Origin: Brachionus plicatilis
Taxonomy: Eukaryota > Rotifera > Eurotatoria > Ploima > Brachionidae
NCBI GenBank assembly: GCA_010279815.1
Contig: QEOQ01000359.1
Location: forward strand, 934,849-998,848
DNA length: 64,000 nt
Direction of reading: 5' to 3'
Each line of letters starts with the position of its first letter. Positions within the stretch are counted from its first letter, which is position 1. Below the pieces are notes generated by a model. It saw only the letters and a list, made by a program, of their open reading frames with translations. It ran no database searches and was not told the DNA's origin. This document shows positions 46,491 through 57,351 of this stretch, in pieces. Position numbers and translations under genes: made by a program.

Positions 46491-47012
46491 AAAATTCAGA
46501 TTAATATTATATTATGATACAATTTTTTTTTTGTCCTAATAGTTTAATTACTTGATTTTATTAATTTTTTTTACATCGCCTACAAGACGTTCATTGAATA
46601 AATAAAAAAAAATTATTAAAAATTGACAGCTTAAATGTGAATACTTAAATCTTAAATCTTAAATTAATACTTTTATCACAAAGCAATTTATTAGTTTATA
46701 TATTAAAAATAAATTCAATTTTGACCCGAGAAAAATAAAATTAAAGAAATATGAAATTTTTTCCTAGATTTTTGATTTTTAATTATTGTAAATATTTATA
46801 AAAAAATTTATTCTCTTAATTGTATTTTATAAAATTTCATTTCAAAATTTTTTAATTTACAACAAAAAATTAATTAATTTGAAAATCTGTATTGAGAATA
46901 TAGAACTGTAAATAAAATTAATCTTAATTCTACGATTTAGGGTTAATTTAAAATAAAAACTTAAATCAAATTTTATTTTTTTGAAAAAAAAAACAATCAA
47001 TAAAAAATTGTA

Positions 47013-49343
47013 TTAGTTAATATTGATGACTTTATTATCATCTTCTGGTTGAAGACCGAGAATAGTTTTTCGAATATTTTCAGTATCTTGTTTGAGATCT
47101 GAATTATCAGGTTCGATTTTAAGAGCAGCTTCGTAGTCCAACAAGCCTTCAGCGTACAATTCTAATTCACAAAACGCCGTTCCACGCCTGATGTGGGCCT
47201 TTAATCGACTTGGAGCATTATCAGGCACTGGCGGTGTCAACAAATCCAAAGCCTTTGCAAATTTCATTTAAACTTTTGAATTTTTTTAAAGGAACTTTTT
47301 AAGAAATACCCTGGTGCAGTCTTCAACACATTTGATTAAGTTTCTTATTTTAAAATGACACGCTGCTCGATTTGAATACAAACTTTTTTAAAATTATTAA
47401 TTTTTAAATTTAATAATAATAAAAAAAATTAAAAAAAATCAAAACTTACGATGGTTCTTTAGGAAAAAGTCTAATTGCATGGTTATAAACCCCGATTGCT
47501 GTTTGGTAATTTTCTTGTTTGAAATAATTGCTTTTTAAATACAAATTAAAAAATATTTATCTAAATAATCATTTTTGTTATATTACCTAGCTTTTTCTTT
47601 CAATAAATCAATGTTTAATTCATTCACAGAAAGATCATTTAAATCATCGGGTAATTCGACAAGCTTTCTAGCTTCAGCCTGTTTTTCCAACCACTTTATT
47701 AAAAAATTAAATAATTTATTTAACTTAAATTCTTAAGATGTTATTATATTCTTACTTCTCTTTCTAATTGGTTTTGAGATTCTCTTGAAGGCGTAGGAAA
47801 AACTCTAGGCGTAAATCGAATTTGTATAGAGCCAGATGATCTAGGACCAGGAAAATCAGAAATTTCTTCTTTTGTTCTAATTTTTGGTTCTTCGAAAATT
47901 TCTTTTCTAGGCTCTGTCAAATTCTTAGCTTTTACAAGCTCATTTTTGGGCTCTTCCAAAAGTGGCTTAATTAATTTTTATTTAAAATAATTACCAAACC
48001 ATATTTTGTCCTTACTAAAACTCCTGTTTCTTTTTCAGGTTTTTTATGTAGTTTCTTAAAACTTTCTATGTCTTGTGTCGCTTTTTTTCGTTCACTATCT
48101 TTTATTGATTCAATTCTTTGTCGTTCTGTCTCTTCGAGCTAGAAAATTAATTTTAGAAAAGAAATTTGAATTTAAAATAAAATTTGCATCAAAAAGGGAT
48201 CTTATTAAATAATATTATTTTGTTATTTAAATTAAACTAGCCACCACACCTAAAGATCCATTTAATTATGTTAGATCACCCCTGTTAAAAAAAATACTTT
48301 TAATGGGATAAATTTTCACAAAAAAGAATTAAGGCCTAGACATATTTTCATACATTCAAATTAATAATTCCAAACAAAAAAATTAATTTTAAACTCTAGG
48401 GCATATTTTTAAATTCTTTTAAAAAATAACTGTAATTATTCACATCTTAAAAAGAGCTTTTCCGTATAATCTCAAGCGGCTAGGCAAAAAATTTTAAATG
48501 AAAAAAATATTCCTAATTTTAAAAAATCAAATATAATTAAACAATAATTTTTTTGAATTAAAAAAATAATTTTTCAGCTTATATTTATAGAGCTGGCTTA
48601 AAAATTACATATCTTTTAATATTTAAATATACTTGTCAACTTTTAACTTCTGAGCAACTTATCATTATCAATAAAGAGGAAATTAGACAAAGAAAAGATT
48701 TTTATTATTCCAAATAATAAAATTGATTAAATAAAACAAAAAATTCATCATTTTTATTTTATTTTCTATCTATAAACATTTTCATTTGTCTTCAAATTTT
48801 CATACTCTTAAAAATGATTTTTTCTTAGAAAAAATAGTAAAATTCCTAATGTAAATTTTTAAAAAGTTAAAATCTCATTTCTTACTTTCATTTGCTCTTT
48901 TAGAGCTAGTTTTTTATTAGCTTCTTTTTGCTCAACTTTTTCTTTTACCAATCGTTCAGCTTTTTCACCAGCGTACTTTATTGCTTCTTCCCGCACCAAT
49001 TTTAACAAATCTTTATTTTCGAAGTCCTTATGGTACAAACTTGGCCATAAACCTTCTTCTGCTTTACAAAATTGTAAAGAAATAATTCCGTTTTTAACTA
49101 CCACTATCGAATTATCATCGTTGATCATTTCATTAAACCAACATTCAAACAAAAAAGGAGGATAAGATACCTTAGAAAAATAAATAATTTAAAATTTACT
49201 TAGAGATAGAGTAAAATTACTTTAAGATATTCTCTGCTGTTTAAAATATCTACATTATTTGCTTTGGTTCCTTTAAGTGGAAGATTGATACTAATCATAG
49301 ACTCACTCTGAGTCCAAGTAAAATCTTTGACGATTATGGGCAT
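47013..49343 (-). CDS. DNAAF4: Dynein axonemal assembly factor 4 (DYX1C1)
   Basis: Eight exons (49221-49343, 48886-49170, 48016-48138, 47756-47965, 47587-47693, 47450-47530, 47310-47382, 47013-47252) join in frame to 413 residues (human 420). DNAAF4 is a cytoplasmic co-chaperone that, with HSP90 and R2TP-type complexes, preassembles outer and inner dynein arms. Seen: an N-terminal CS/p23 domain ([27 protein letters not shown]), a charged central coiled region, the conserved [21 protein letters not shown] block at about residues 200-225, and three C-terminal TPR motifs including [13 protein letters not shown] and [35 protein letters not shown] helices. Intron 2 is 747 nt; the others are 46-67 nt. 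It is divergent from PSMF1 (295 bp) with an X-box-like site 57 bp from its ATG. Confidence 0.96.
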
Positions 49344-49399
49344 TTTTATTTTGTTAAAAAAATAAAAATGTTAAGTCCCTTTTTCCTAATGTACAATCG

Positions 49400-49413
49400 G
49401 TTGCCATAGAAAA
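49400..49413. promoter_or_regulatory. X-box-like site upstream of DNAAF4, 13/14
   Basis: GTTGCCATAGAAAA matches RYYNYYATRRNRAC except at the last base. It lies 57 bp upstream of the DNAAF4 start codon, a spacing close to that seen at FUZ (51 bp). It is also in the upstream region of the non-ciliary PSMF1, 226 bp from that start. Confidence 0.55.
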
Positions 49414-49638
49414 AATTTAAAAATTCACTTTTTAAAAATAAGACAAATGTTAAGACTATGTTATAAAATGTCAAAAAAAATGCAATTTCTGAAATTTATT
49501 CAAAATTTCAAAATAGAAAATATTAAAAAAAAAGATATTTTAGGATTTAAGGAAAAGCGCTAAGGTACATTTTATTTTTAATTGATAAATTTGAATATAA
49601 AAAATTTAATTTATTTTGAATAGAATTTATTCTAAATA

Positions 49639-50758
49639 ATGTCTAAAATTAACTTTACTGGTCTTGAGACATTTATCTATGCGTATAAGAATCAGGTTAA
49701 AAAAGAATCTGATCTTATCGCTCTTTTTGTTCATTGGTATTTGGTAAAAGATGGCTTTCTGTGTGTCCTTGACGGAAGAGTAATTTAAAAAGAAAAAAAA
49801 ACATTTATTTATTTTTTATCAATTAAGAAAACTGAAGTTTTGCCCAGTGATTGGAACTCTAATGATGAAATCTATGTTATTAACTATTCACTTGATTCAA
49901 AAGGATATGAACTTAAAATATTGGCTGCCGATGACTCATTAATAATCAATTTAATGGTAAAAATTTTAATAAAATAATTTTTTGCCTAAATTTTATTTTA
50001 AAAAAGAAAAAATCAACAGAAAGAACGGCCAGTCTAAATTGTACTATTAAGAACCATATCTCGAGTTTAAAAAATGAATACCAAAAGTATCTAAAAATTT
50101 TTTTAATTATTTTAAAATTTTAAATGAATTAAAAATTTAGTTTGTTTACCAACCTTAATGATTTGTACGAAGCCCTTTCAAAAGAATTCGAATCTTTATA
50201 CAAAGAAGACAAAAAAGGTCCTTCCAGTGAAAGCGCACCTTCAAAAGAAGAACCTCCAAAACAAAGGTTTTATTAATTTTATAAAAGAAAAATAAATTGA
50301 ATTTGAATTTTAGAGGAGAGGCAATATTTGATCCACTAAGAGATATACCACAACAAAGACCACCTTTGCCACCCAGAGATATTGGTCGATCCGATTTAGA
50401 CCCTTTCAGATTCGACCCTCTCGGAACAGGAGGTTTAATTTGATATTAAAATGTATATATTTTTTTATTTAATTTGTTTTAATTAAAGGAATGATCTTTG
50501 ACCCTTTCAGGAACTATGATCGGAGATTAATACCTTCAAATTTGCCTCCGGGCGCAGTTCCACCGAGGGCCAGATTTGATCCATATGGGCCTCCTAGTCC
50601 AGATGAATTGATTCCAGGTTCATCAACACGAGTTGGGTAAATTTATTTTTAAAATTTAAACTAATCAAAAAGGTAAAATTGATAACATTTTTTTCAGACC
50701 GAATCCTAATCATTTGAGACCTCCAGGTGGTTTTGGAAATGATCATATGTTTATGTAA
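49639..50758 (+). CDS. PSMF1: Proteasome regulator PI31
   Basis: Seven exons (49639-49779, 49828-49956, 50007-50086, 50141-50266, 50314-50432, 50489-50636, 50698-50758) give 267 residues (human 271). PI31 binds 20S proteasomes and, through its FP domain, FBXO7; roles include proteasome inhibition in vitro, assembly and axonal transport adaptor function. The N-terminal FP domain is visible (ALFVHWYLVKDGFLCVL, DEIYVINYSLDSKGYELK), followed by a disordered Pro-rich region with repeated DPLR/DPFR words and LPPGAVPPRARFDPYGPP, matching the family. In the family the C-terminus ends in an HbYX motif; here the last three residues are Met-Phe-Met, so Tyr is replaced by Phe. Exon 3's acceptor was chosen at 50005-50006 because the later AG would create a stop. 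Confidence 0.94.
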
Positions 50759-51116
50759 AATGATGAATATCAATTAAAATTTTTATTTATTTATTTTTGA
50801 CGAAATAAAATATTAATGATAACAATATATAATTATTTTAATTTAATGGTGTCTCTTCAAAATTCATTTCTTCAAAATTATTATGATTTTCAGTATGTTT
50901 TAATTTATTTCGATAAATCGAAATAATACTAAGATTCAGATTAAAAATGTCTTCAAATTTCGAGTTTTTTTCATAGATTATATTACATATTTAAATTCAA
51001 AAATCAAAGAACCAAAGTATATTTACATTAAAATTCAGTTTACAGACTCGTTTTAAACGGCTAAAATAGGACAATAGAAAAAAATCAAATTTAAAAATAA
51101 AGAAAAAATTAATTTT

Positions 51117-51874
51117 TTAAGTTTCCATACAATCATTTTTATTATTAGTATCTATTAATTCTTTTTGATCTAATTTTTCTTTAAGCTGTAATATCGTGGC
51201 TTGCATTGCATCCATTTGACTGTCAATTTCCATTAAAAATGAATTCAAGTCTTAAAAATTTAAAATTTTAAAAAATAAAAAATAAAATTTTTTTAAAATT
51301 TACTCTGTTCATTTTCACAAGTCTCATTCAGTAGCTGCTTATGATACGCCAAATCGTGTTCTAACTGAGCAACGTTCCCTGATGAAATTATTTTTCCAAG
51401 TTCTTCATTTTCGGTGAGCAACTTCCGACATTTGTACATTAGACGTTTTGTCAACTGACTTTCAGGGGTGAATTTTGTCGAATTTAATTCAACTTCTAGT
51501 TCTTCTTTTTTTTTTCGAGTCTCTTCAAGATCTTTTTTAAGCTGAATAATCACAGCATTTATGGTTGGGTCAACCAAACAAGATTTTGTTTGAGATGAAC
51601 AAGATTGATCATTGTCCGAAATTTGACTCTAAATGGTTCAAATTAGCCTATTTTTTTAATCAAAAAAAAATTTTACATTTCCATCTGACTCTTTTGAATT
51701 AGCATAATTCATAAGTATTATGTTTTTTAACTTGGCTATTTCCATTAACTGCTTTTTTTCTCTCTCTTCTATTCCTGTGGCATATGCGGATAGTTTTCGG
51801 TATTCCGCTATCAATTCATCTTTGGTCAAGTTTTCTAATTCGAAATCACCAATTTTGGATTTTTCCTCATTCAT
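51117..51874 (-). CDS. WTAP: WTAP, m6A methyltransferase complex subunit, short form
   Basis: Three exons (51677-51874, 51304-51628, 51117-51250) give 218 residues. WTAP (Drosophila Fl(2)d) scaffolds the nuclear METTL3-METTL14 RNA N6-adenosine methyltransferase with VIRMA and others, and affects splicing. The protein is a long coiled coil: LTKDELIAEYRKLSAY near the N-terminus, then VDPTINAVIIQLKKDLEET, KFTPESQLTKRLMYKCRKLL, ENEELGKIISSGNVAQLE and QMDAMQATILQLKEKL, all matching WTAP. The ~170-residue low-complexity Ser/Gln tail of the vertebrate protein is absent: the stop follows soon after the coiled coil. The ATG at 51874 was chosen over the upstream in-frame TTG. It is convergent with PSMF1. 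Confidence 0.93.
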
Positions 51875-52737
51875 TTTTGATTTGTTCAATGTGAAAAAGT
51901 TTTATCACATTCAAAATGAAAAATTAACAAATTAATTTTCTCTAAAAATTTAACTTAAATAGGAAGTTTTTTTTGTAGCTGAAATTAGAAAATGTAAAAT
52001 ATTTAGTTCAACATGACAGTCAAATGTCTCGAAAATTTTTTATTTTATATGCATTTTTAATTTAAATTTTGTTTTCATCAAACTAGAGCTTTTTATACCC
52101 AACATTTTGATCTGAATTTTGTTGAAATTTTAATTTTTTTCTAAAAAATCTTGAGAACAATTTAAAGAATAAAAAAAAAGTGGCCATTATTCAAAAGACT
52201 CTAATCATCTTTTTTTTCAAATTTCAATTTTAAATTATGATACCGAATTCTAAATAAATTATTTTGCAAAGTTTTTTCATTGATTTTTTGCTATTCTTGT
52301 ATTTGAGATGAATGATTAATTTATAAGAATTCAGAGACGAGTATTAAATTTTTTGCATTTTTATTTAGTCGAGATAAGTAGTGATATTTTAAATAATTAG
52401 ATGGATTTAGGCTATAATCAATTTTAGAAAAAATAAATAATAAATTTTAAAAAATTAACAGGAAAATTCGCCATAAGGTTAATTTAATAATGCAAAATTT
52501 TCAGATCTATCATAGTGAGATTACTGATAATCTTATAAATTATTCTTTGTAAAATTATTATTTATAAATTATGATTTTTTTCCCTTTTTTCATTATTTAT
52601 TTACTCGATTTTGATTTTAAATCATTGTTTTAAGCAAACCAGGAAGCGAACCAATAAATAATAATGAATTTAGAAATATTTGAAAAATTTTAAATTTTAA
52701 ATATAAATATAAAAACCACAATCGATTTTTTTAAACT
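51875..52737. promoter_or_regulatory. Divergent intergenic region between WTAP and TMX3
   Basis: AT-rich, 863 bp, presumably holding both promoters. I searched it by eye for X-box-like words and saw none; no gene or repeat recognised. Confidence 0.35.
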
Positions 52738-54770
52738 ATGCCAAAAATGAGCAGATTTTTTTCATACCTTCCACTAATCGTTTATCTCTTTGCTTCATTT
52801 AAATGTAACGAAGAAGATGATCCCCTAGTCTACGAAATGGACGATCGGTAAAAGAAAACATAGTGTAAATACTTAATTTATAGTTTATATAAAAAAGGGT
52901 CGTTGATTTTACCACTCAAGGCAAATGGTTGATAATGTTTTATGCTCCATGGTGGTAATTTTCTTAAAGTTAATTTTTAATTTTTTCTAAATCATGCTTA
53001 AGTGGTCATTGTAAAAAATTAGAACCTGTTTTTGAGGAAATTGGAAAGTATTATAAGGGAAAAATGATGAATATAGCTAAAGTGGATGCTACACGTTTTG
53101 TTAAAGCTGCAAATCATTTTGATATTAAAGGATATCCAACAATTAAATTGTAAAATTTATTTTCATTTTAACAATATTTGTTAAATAAAGTTATTTAAAT
53201 TTTTTAGTATTTATGGGAAAACAAATGTCAATTTTTTTGGCGAAAGAAGAAAAGGTGATCTAATTGAATTTATCAAAAAGGCTGACGCGTTCGTAAAAAT
53301 ATTGTCTAATTAATTTCTAATTAATTTTGATTATTTAGACCCAGAGTATCACGTATACTCCATCAACTGGATTTTGAAAATACCAAACATGAACTTCAAC
53401 TATTTTTTGTTCTGGTAATCAAAAAAGAACACATGAATAGTACCATTAAAGTATTGTCTAAAAATAAATGTCTATTAAAAATTTAATATTTTTTGATTTA
53501 GAATGAATTTTTTAGTTTAGCCGAAAAGCATTTTTTAGATGCCTACTTTTATTTTGCCCTTCCAGAACATGTTGTCAAAGTAGAAAAACAAAACTTGCTT
53601 ACTTAATTTTACGGACATTTATTTTTTACCATTTTAGACCGCCAAAGTTAATGACAGTCCAAGAGTAGGAGTGATCAAGGATAATGAACTTGAACTGTGG
53701 GACAGCTCTAAATCAACTATGGAAGAATTTGTAAAATTGGAACAATTTCCCACATTTTGTGAAGTAACAAGTAAATTTATTTATTTAATTTTTTTTTAAA
53801 ATTTTTATATACAATTTTTTAACAAGTGACTAACTTTTATAATTTGGTGGATACAAAAAAAACTCTTCTAATTCTGCTTATTAATCTAGATGATCATTCA
53901 AAACTTCATCAAACGAGAAAGTAAAGTTTCTAATTTCAAAAATTTAAATTCAAGCTTATTTTATAAGAATACGACAAATCTTAAAAATTTATGCAAAGAC
54001 CCAAAAAGAAGCCTATCATGAGTAAGACAAGTAGTGAAGTGCTCACATTAATAAGAATTTTAAATTTAAGTGAATTTGTGTTTGGCTATTCTGAAAATCA
54101 TGACTTAATTAGTGGAATAGCAATTTGGTCTTTGTCAACACCATGTTTATTTATCTTAAACACAACTTCATTTACTTATAATCTAGTCAATTTTTTGGAT
54201 GCCAACAACCAAGTAAAAGACTTCAGTGTAGATAAAATTTTGGATGACTTTCGAAATAAAAGGCTAGAGGTGACTTAATTTAAAATTAAATTTGAAAGAA
54301 AATTAAACAAAATTTTAGAATTATGGTGGAAAAAGTATATTCAGAACAATTAGACGACCACTTTGGGAAATTTATCGGGCTATTATAGTTAATTAATGCA
54401 GCGTTTATTAATTTAATAAAATAAAAAATTAAAATTTTTAGGAAATGTTTGTGGAAGCTCCTATAATTTCGCTTTTTATATTTGGACTACCATTTGGAGT
54501 GATTTCGATTGTTTTTTACTTTTTATGCTGTATGGATTCGAATGATCAGCCTGAGAACGAAGAGGTCCATGATTCCGACAAAGAAGATGAGCATCAATAC
54601 TATTTGGACGAGGCAAGCAAATTACATGAACAAATAAAAGCTAAAGGTTAGATCTTATATAATTTTTTCACTAACAAAAACTTCAATTCATTTAATTAGA
54701 ATTTAAAAATTTGGTCGATGGAGAACACAAAATGATCAAAATTCCAACAACTTCAAAAAAAGACCAATAA
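52738..54770 (+). CDS. TMX3: ER thioredoxin-related transmembrane protein TMX3
   Basis: Thirteen exons (52738-52847, 52898-52954, 53003-53149, 53208-53288, 53339-53450, 53502-53579, 53638-53770, 53827-53920, 53968-54021, 54071-54269, 54319-54387, 54442-54646, 54700-54770) give 469 residues (human 454). TMX3 is a membrane-bound protein disulfide isomerase of the ER. Seen: signal peptide (about 1-24), a thioredoxin domain with MFYAPWCGHCKKLEPVF holding the CGHC redox pair (split by intron 2 after the first Cys codon begins) and GYPTIK with the cis-Pro, two redox-inactive thioredoxin-like regions, a transmembrane helix PIISLFIFGLPFGVISIVFY near residue 385, and an acidic cytosolic tail. The C-terminus KKDQ fits a KKXX ER-retrieval signal, as in mammalian TMX3. 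All introns are 45-70 nt. Confidence 0.94.
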
Positions 54771-56195
54771 ATTTGAAAAAATTAACTAAATATGAATTTT
54801 TATAAATGTATTTTAAAACGTTTCTCCTCTTTTTTGTTTATTTTATTTTGTGTTTGAATATATTAGATATTAAATTAAATATTTTTTGCTTAAATATGCT
54901 TTAAAATTAAAATCTAATAGAATAAATAAAATAGATAATTTTAAATTATAAAAAAATGGAAAATAAATATAAATTAATGAATTATAAAAAATTCAATTAA
55001 TCTTTGAGGACTCTTGAACAGAACTCTAAGAATAAAATCAAAATTGTGACCCTATAAGTCTTTGATCCCATCAAAACCAAAAATAAAATTAAATAGATTT
55101 TTTTTAGAATTTTGTTTAAATATTGGTTTTAATTTAAAATTAAGATAAAAATTTTCCTCAAATAGAATTTCTTCTAAAATATTTGTATACTTGATTTTAT
55201 TTCTGTGTGTCAAACGTCTTGATTTAGAGATACCCGCATTAAAAGAAGATTCACGCATTAAAAGAAAACTCTTTATTTAAATGATGATTTAAAATAATAC
55301 ATTTTATCTATTAAGTTCATCTTTTTATATAGTTTACATTAATAATATGTGATTTAAAATGATGAAAAACGCATAAAATGAATTTATTGAAATGTGAAAA
55401 TCATATTAATTTTGAATTAATTTTTAAATCAAAATCAAACCTTTAAAAAAGGTTTAAAAAAAATTAATATCAATAATTTTAATAAAATATTTTTATTTTT
55501 TCTTTTAAATGAATTTTTTTTTATACAAAAATGTAACTGTCTAAATATTTTTTAAATTTTTTAATTCATCTTTAAGAATTAATTTTTCATTAAAAAAAGA
55601 GTTAAGATCACAAAAATTAAAGTCAATCAAAAAAGTTAAGAACACATTTAGTAAAGTAAAAAAGAATTTTAATGCTTTTATAAACATTTGAAAAAATTAT
55701 TTTTGATAGATTTTGATATATAAACTGTTTTTTTAGTTTTACCGTGAAACTAATAATTTAATTATTATCAAACCCATATTAAAATAATCAATTACATCGA
55801 ATGCTTGTCAACAATCTTTGAATAACAAAAGAACTGTTGGTTTCTTAAATTACGCTAAATTTAAGTCACTATGATGTTCATCTAGTATTTTGAGTTAACT
55901 CTTAAAGTAGAGTTAAAGATAAGTAGATTATTTATTTAAACTGTATTTTTTTATATCAAAAATATTAATATCGGACAATTTCAAATCCTTTAATTTTTAA
56001 AAAATTATAAAATGACAAACATGCTACGAATAAAAATAATGTAAACAAAATTATGAAATTTTGCTCAAAATTAAAGAAATTTTTGACATCGTAGTTTTTT
56101 TTAAATTTACATTATTTCTAAAATATACCAGATTGAACTTTGTATCACTCAAAAATAAAAAATTAGATTAATTTTTTTGGCAAAGCTAAAAATAA
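54771..56195. other. AT-rich spacer, no gene seen
   Basis: A frame on the minus strand at 55052-55258 has no recognisable motif or intron pattern and is probably chance. The region upstream of 56196 presumably holds the SLC25A20 promoter. Confidence 0.4.
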
Positions 56196-57182
56196 ATGGC
56201 AAACAAGGATCCAATTAAAGAATTTATAGCTGGCGGTTTTGGCGGAAGTTGTCTGGTATTAGTCGGACATCCACTTGACACCATCAAAGTCAGATTACAA
56301 ACAATGGCAAAACCCGAGCTTGGCAAGCCACCTATTTATACTGGAACTTTAGACTGTGCCAAAAAAACAATTGTCAATGAGGTTATAAAAGAAATATTTA
56401 TTTTTTAAATAAAAAAGTAAATTTAATTAAAGGGAATTACTGGTTTATACAAAGGAATGGCTGCTCCTCTAATCGGAGTAACCCCAATGTATGCTATCTG
56501 TTTTTTGGGTTTTGGAGTAGGCAAATCTTTACAAACACCCGCTTTTTCGAACGGAGAATACAATCTTTTTCAAATATTCAAAGCTGGCCTACTCTCCGGA
56601 GTTTTTACAACTGCTATCATGGCACCTGGTGAACGGATTAAATGTCTGCTGCAAATTCAGTCAGCTAGCTCGAATACTGAAAAAAAGTACAATGGAACAT
56701 TAGATTGTGCCAAAAAGCTTTATCGAGAAGGAGGCATTAGGAGCATTTATAGAGGAACTGCTGCCACTTTGCTAAGAGACGTACCAGCCAGTGGTGTATA
56801 CTTTGCCACATATGACTGGCTAAAAAAAAAACTAGCAGATGGATCGAAGTAAGAATAAGAAAAAAAATTTTTTTTTTTTTCTAATTTTTTCTTCAGCTCA
56901 GGGTTGAGTCCCATAAAAACTGTTTTCGCCGGTGGTATGGCTGGTATATTTAATTGGATCGTTGCTTTGCCGATCGATGTAGCCAAATCCAGGTTTCAAA
57001 CAGCAGCCGAAGGAACTTACAAAAGTTTATTTGATGTCTATGTTGAATTAATCAAAGCTGATGGAATCCGGGCATTCTACAAAGGATTTACTCCGGTTAT
57101 ACTCCGAGCTTTCCCTGCAAATGCCGCCTGTTTCTTAGGCTACGAAGTGGCCATGCAATTTTTAAATTGGGTTAATCCATAG
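56196..57182 (+). CDS. SLC25A20: Mitochondrial carnitine/acylcarnitine carrier
   Basis: Three exons (56196-56381, 56433-56848, 56897-57182) give 295 residues (human 301). The carrier exchanges acylcarnitine for carnitine across the inner mitochondrial membrane, feeding fatty acids to beta-oxidation. The three-fold SLC25 repeat is clear, with the PX(D/E)XX(K/R) signatures PLDTIK, PGERIK (substituted as in CACT) and PIDVAK, each ending an odd-numbered helix. CACT-diagnostic words are [57 protein letters not shown] and [17 protein letters not shown]. The start matches the family's short N-terminus. It is followed by TAF2 169 bp downstream on the same strand. Confidence 0.97.
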
Positions 57183-57351
57183 ATCTGACCATTACTTGAT
57201 CTACTTGAAAATTTTTAGATAAAATTTTTGAATAAAATTAAAAAAAATAATCTTTATTTAATTTAAAATTCTAGTTCTTAATTAGATTCGGAGTCAACTA
57301 CCGATCAGTCCAATGATTTAAATTAGAATTGTAAATAATTATTTTTAAGTA

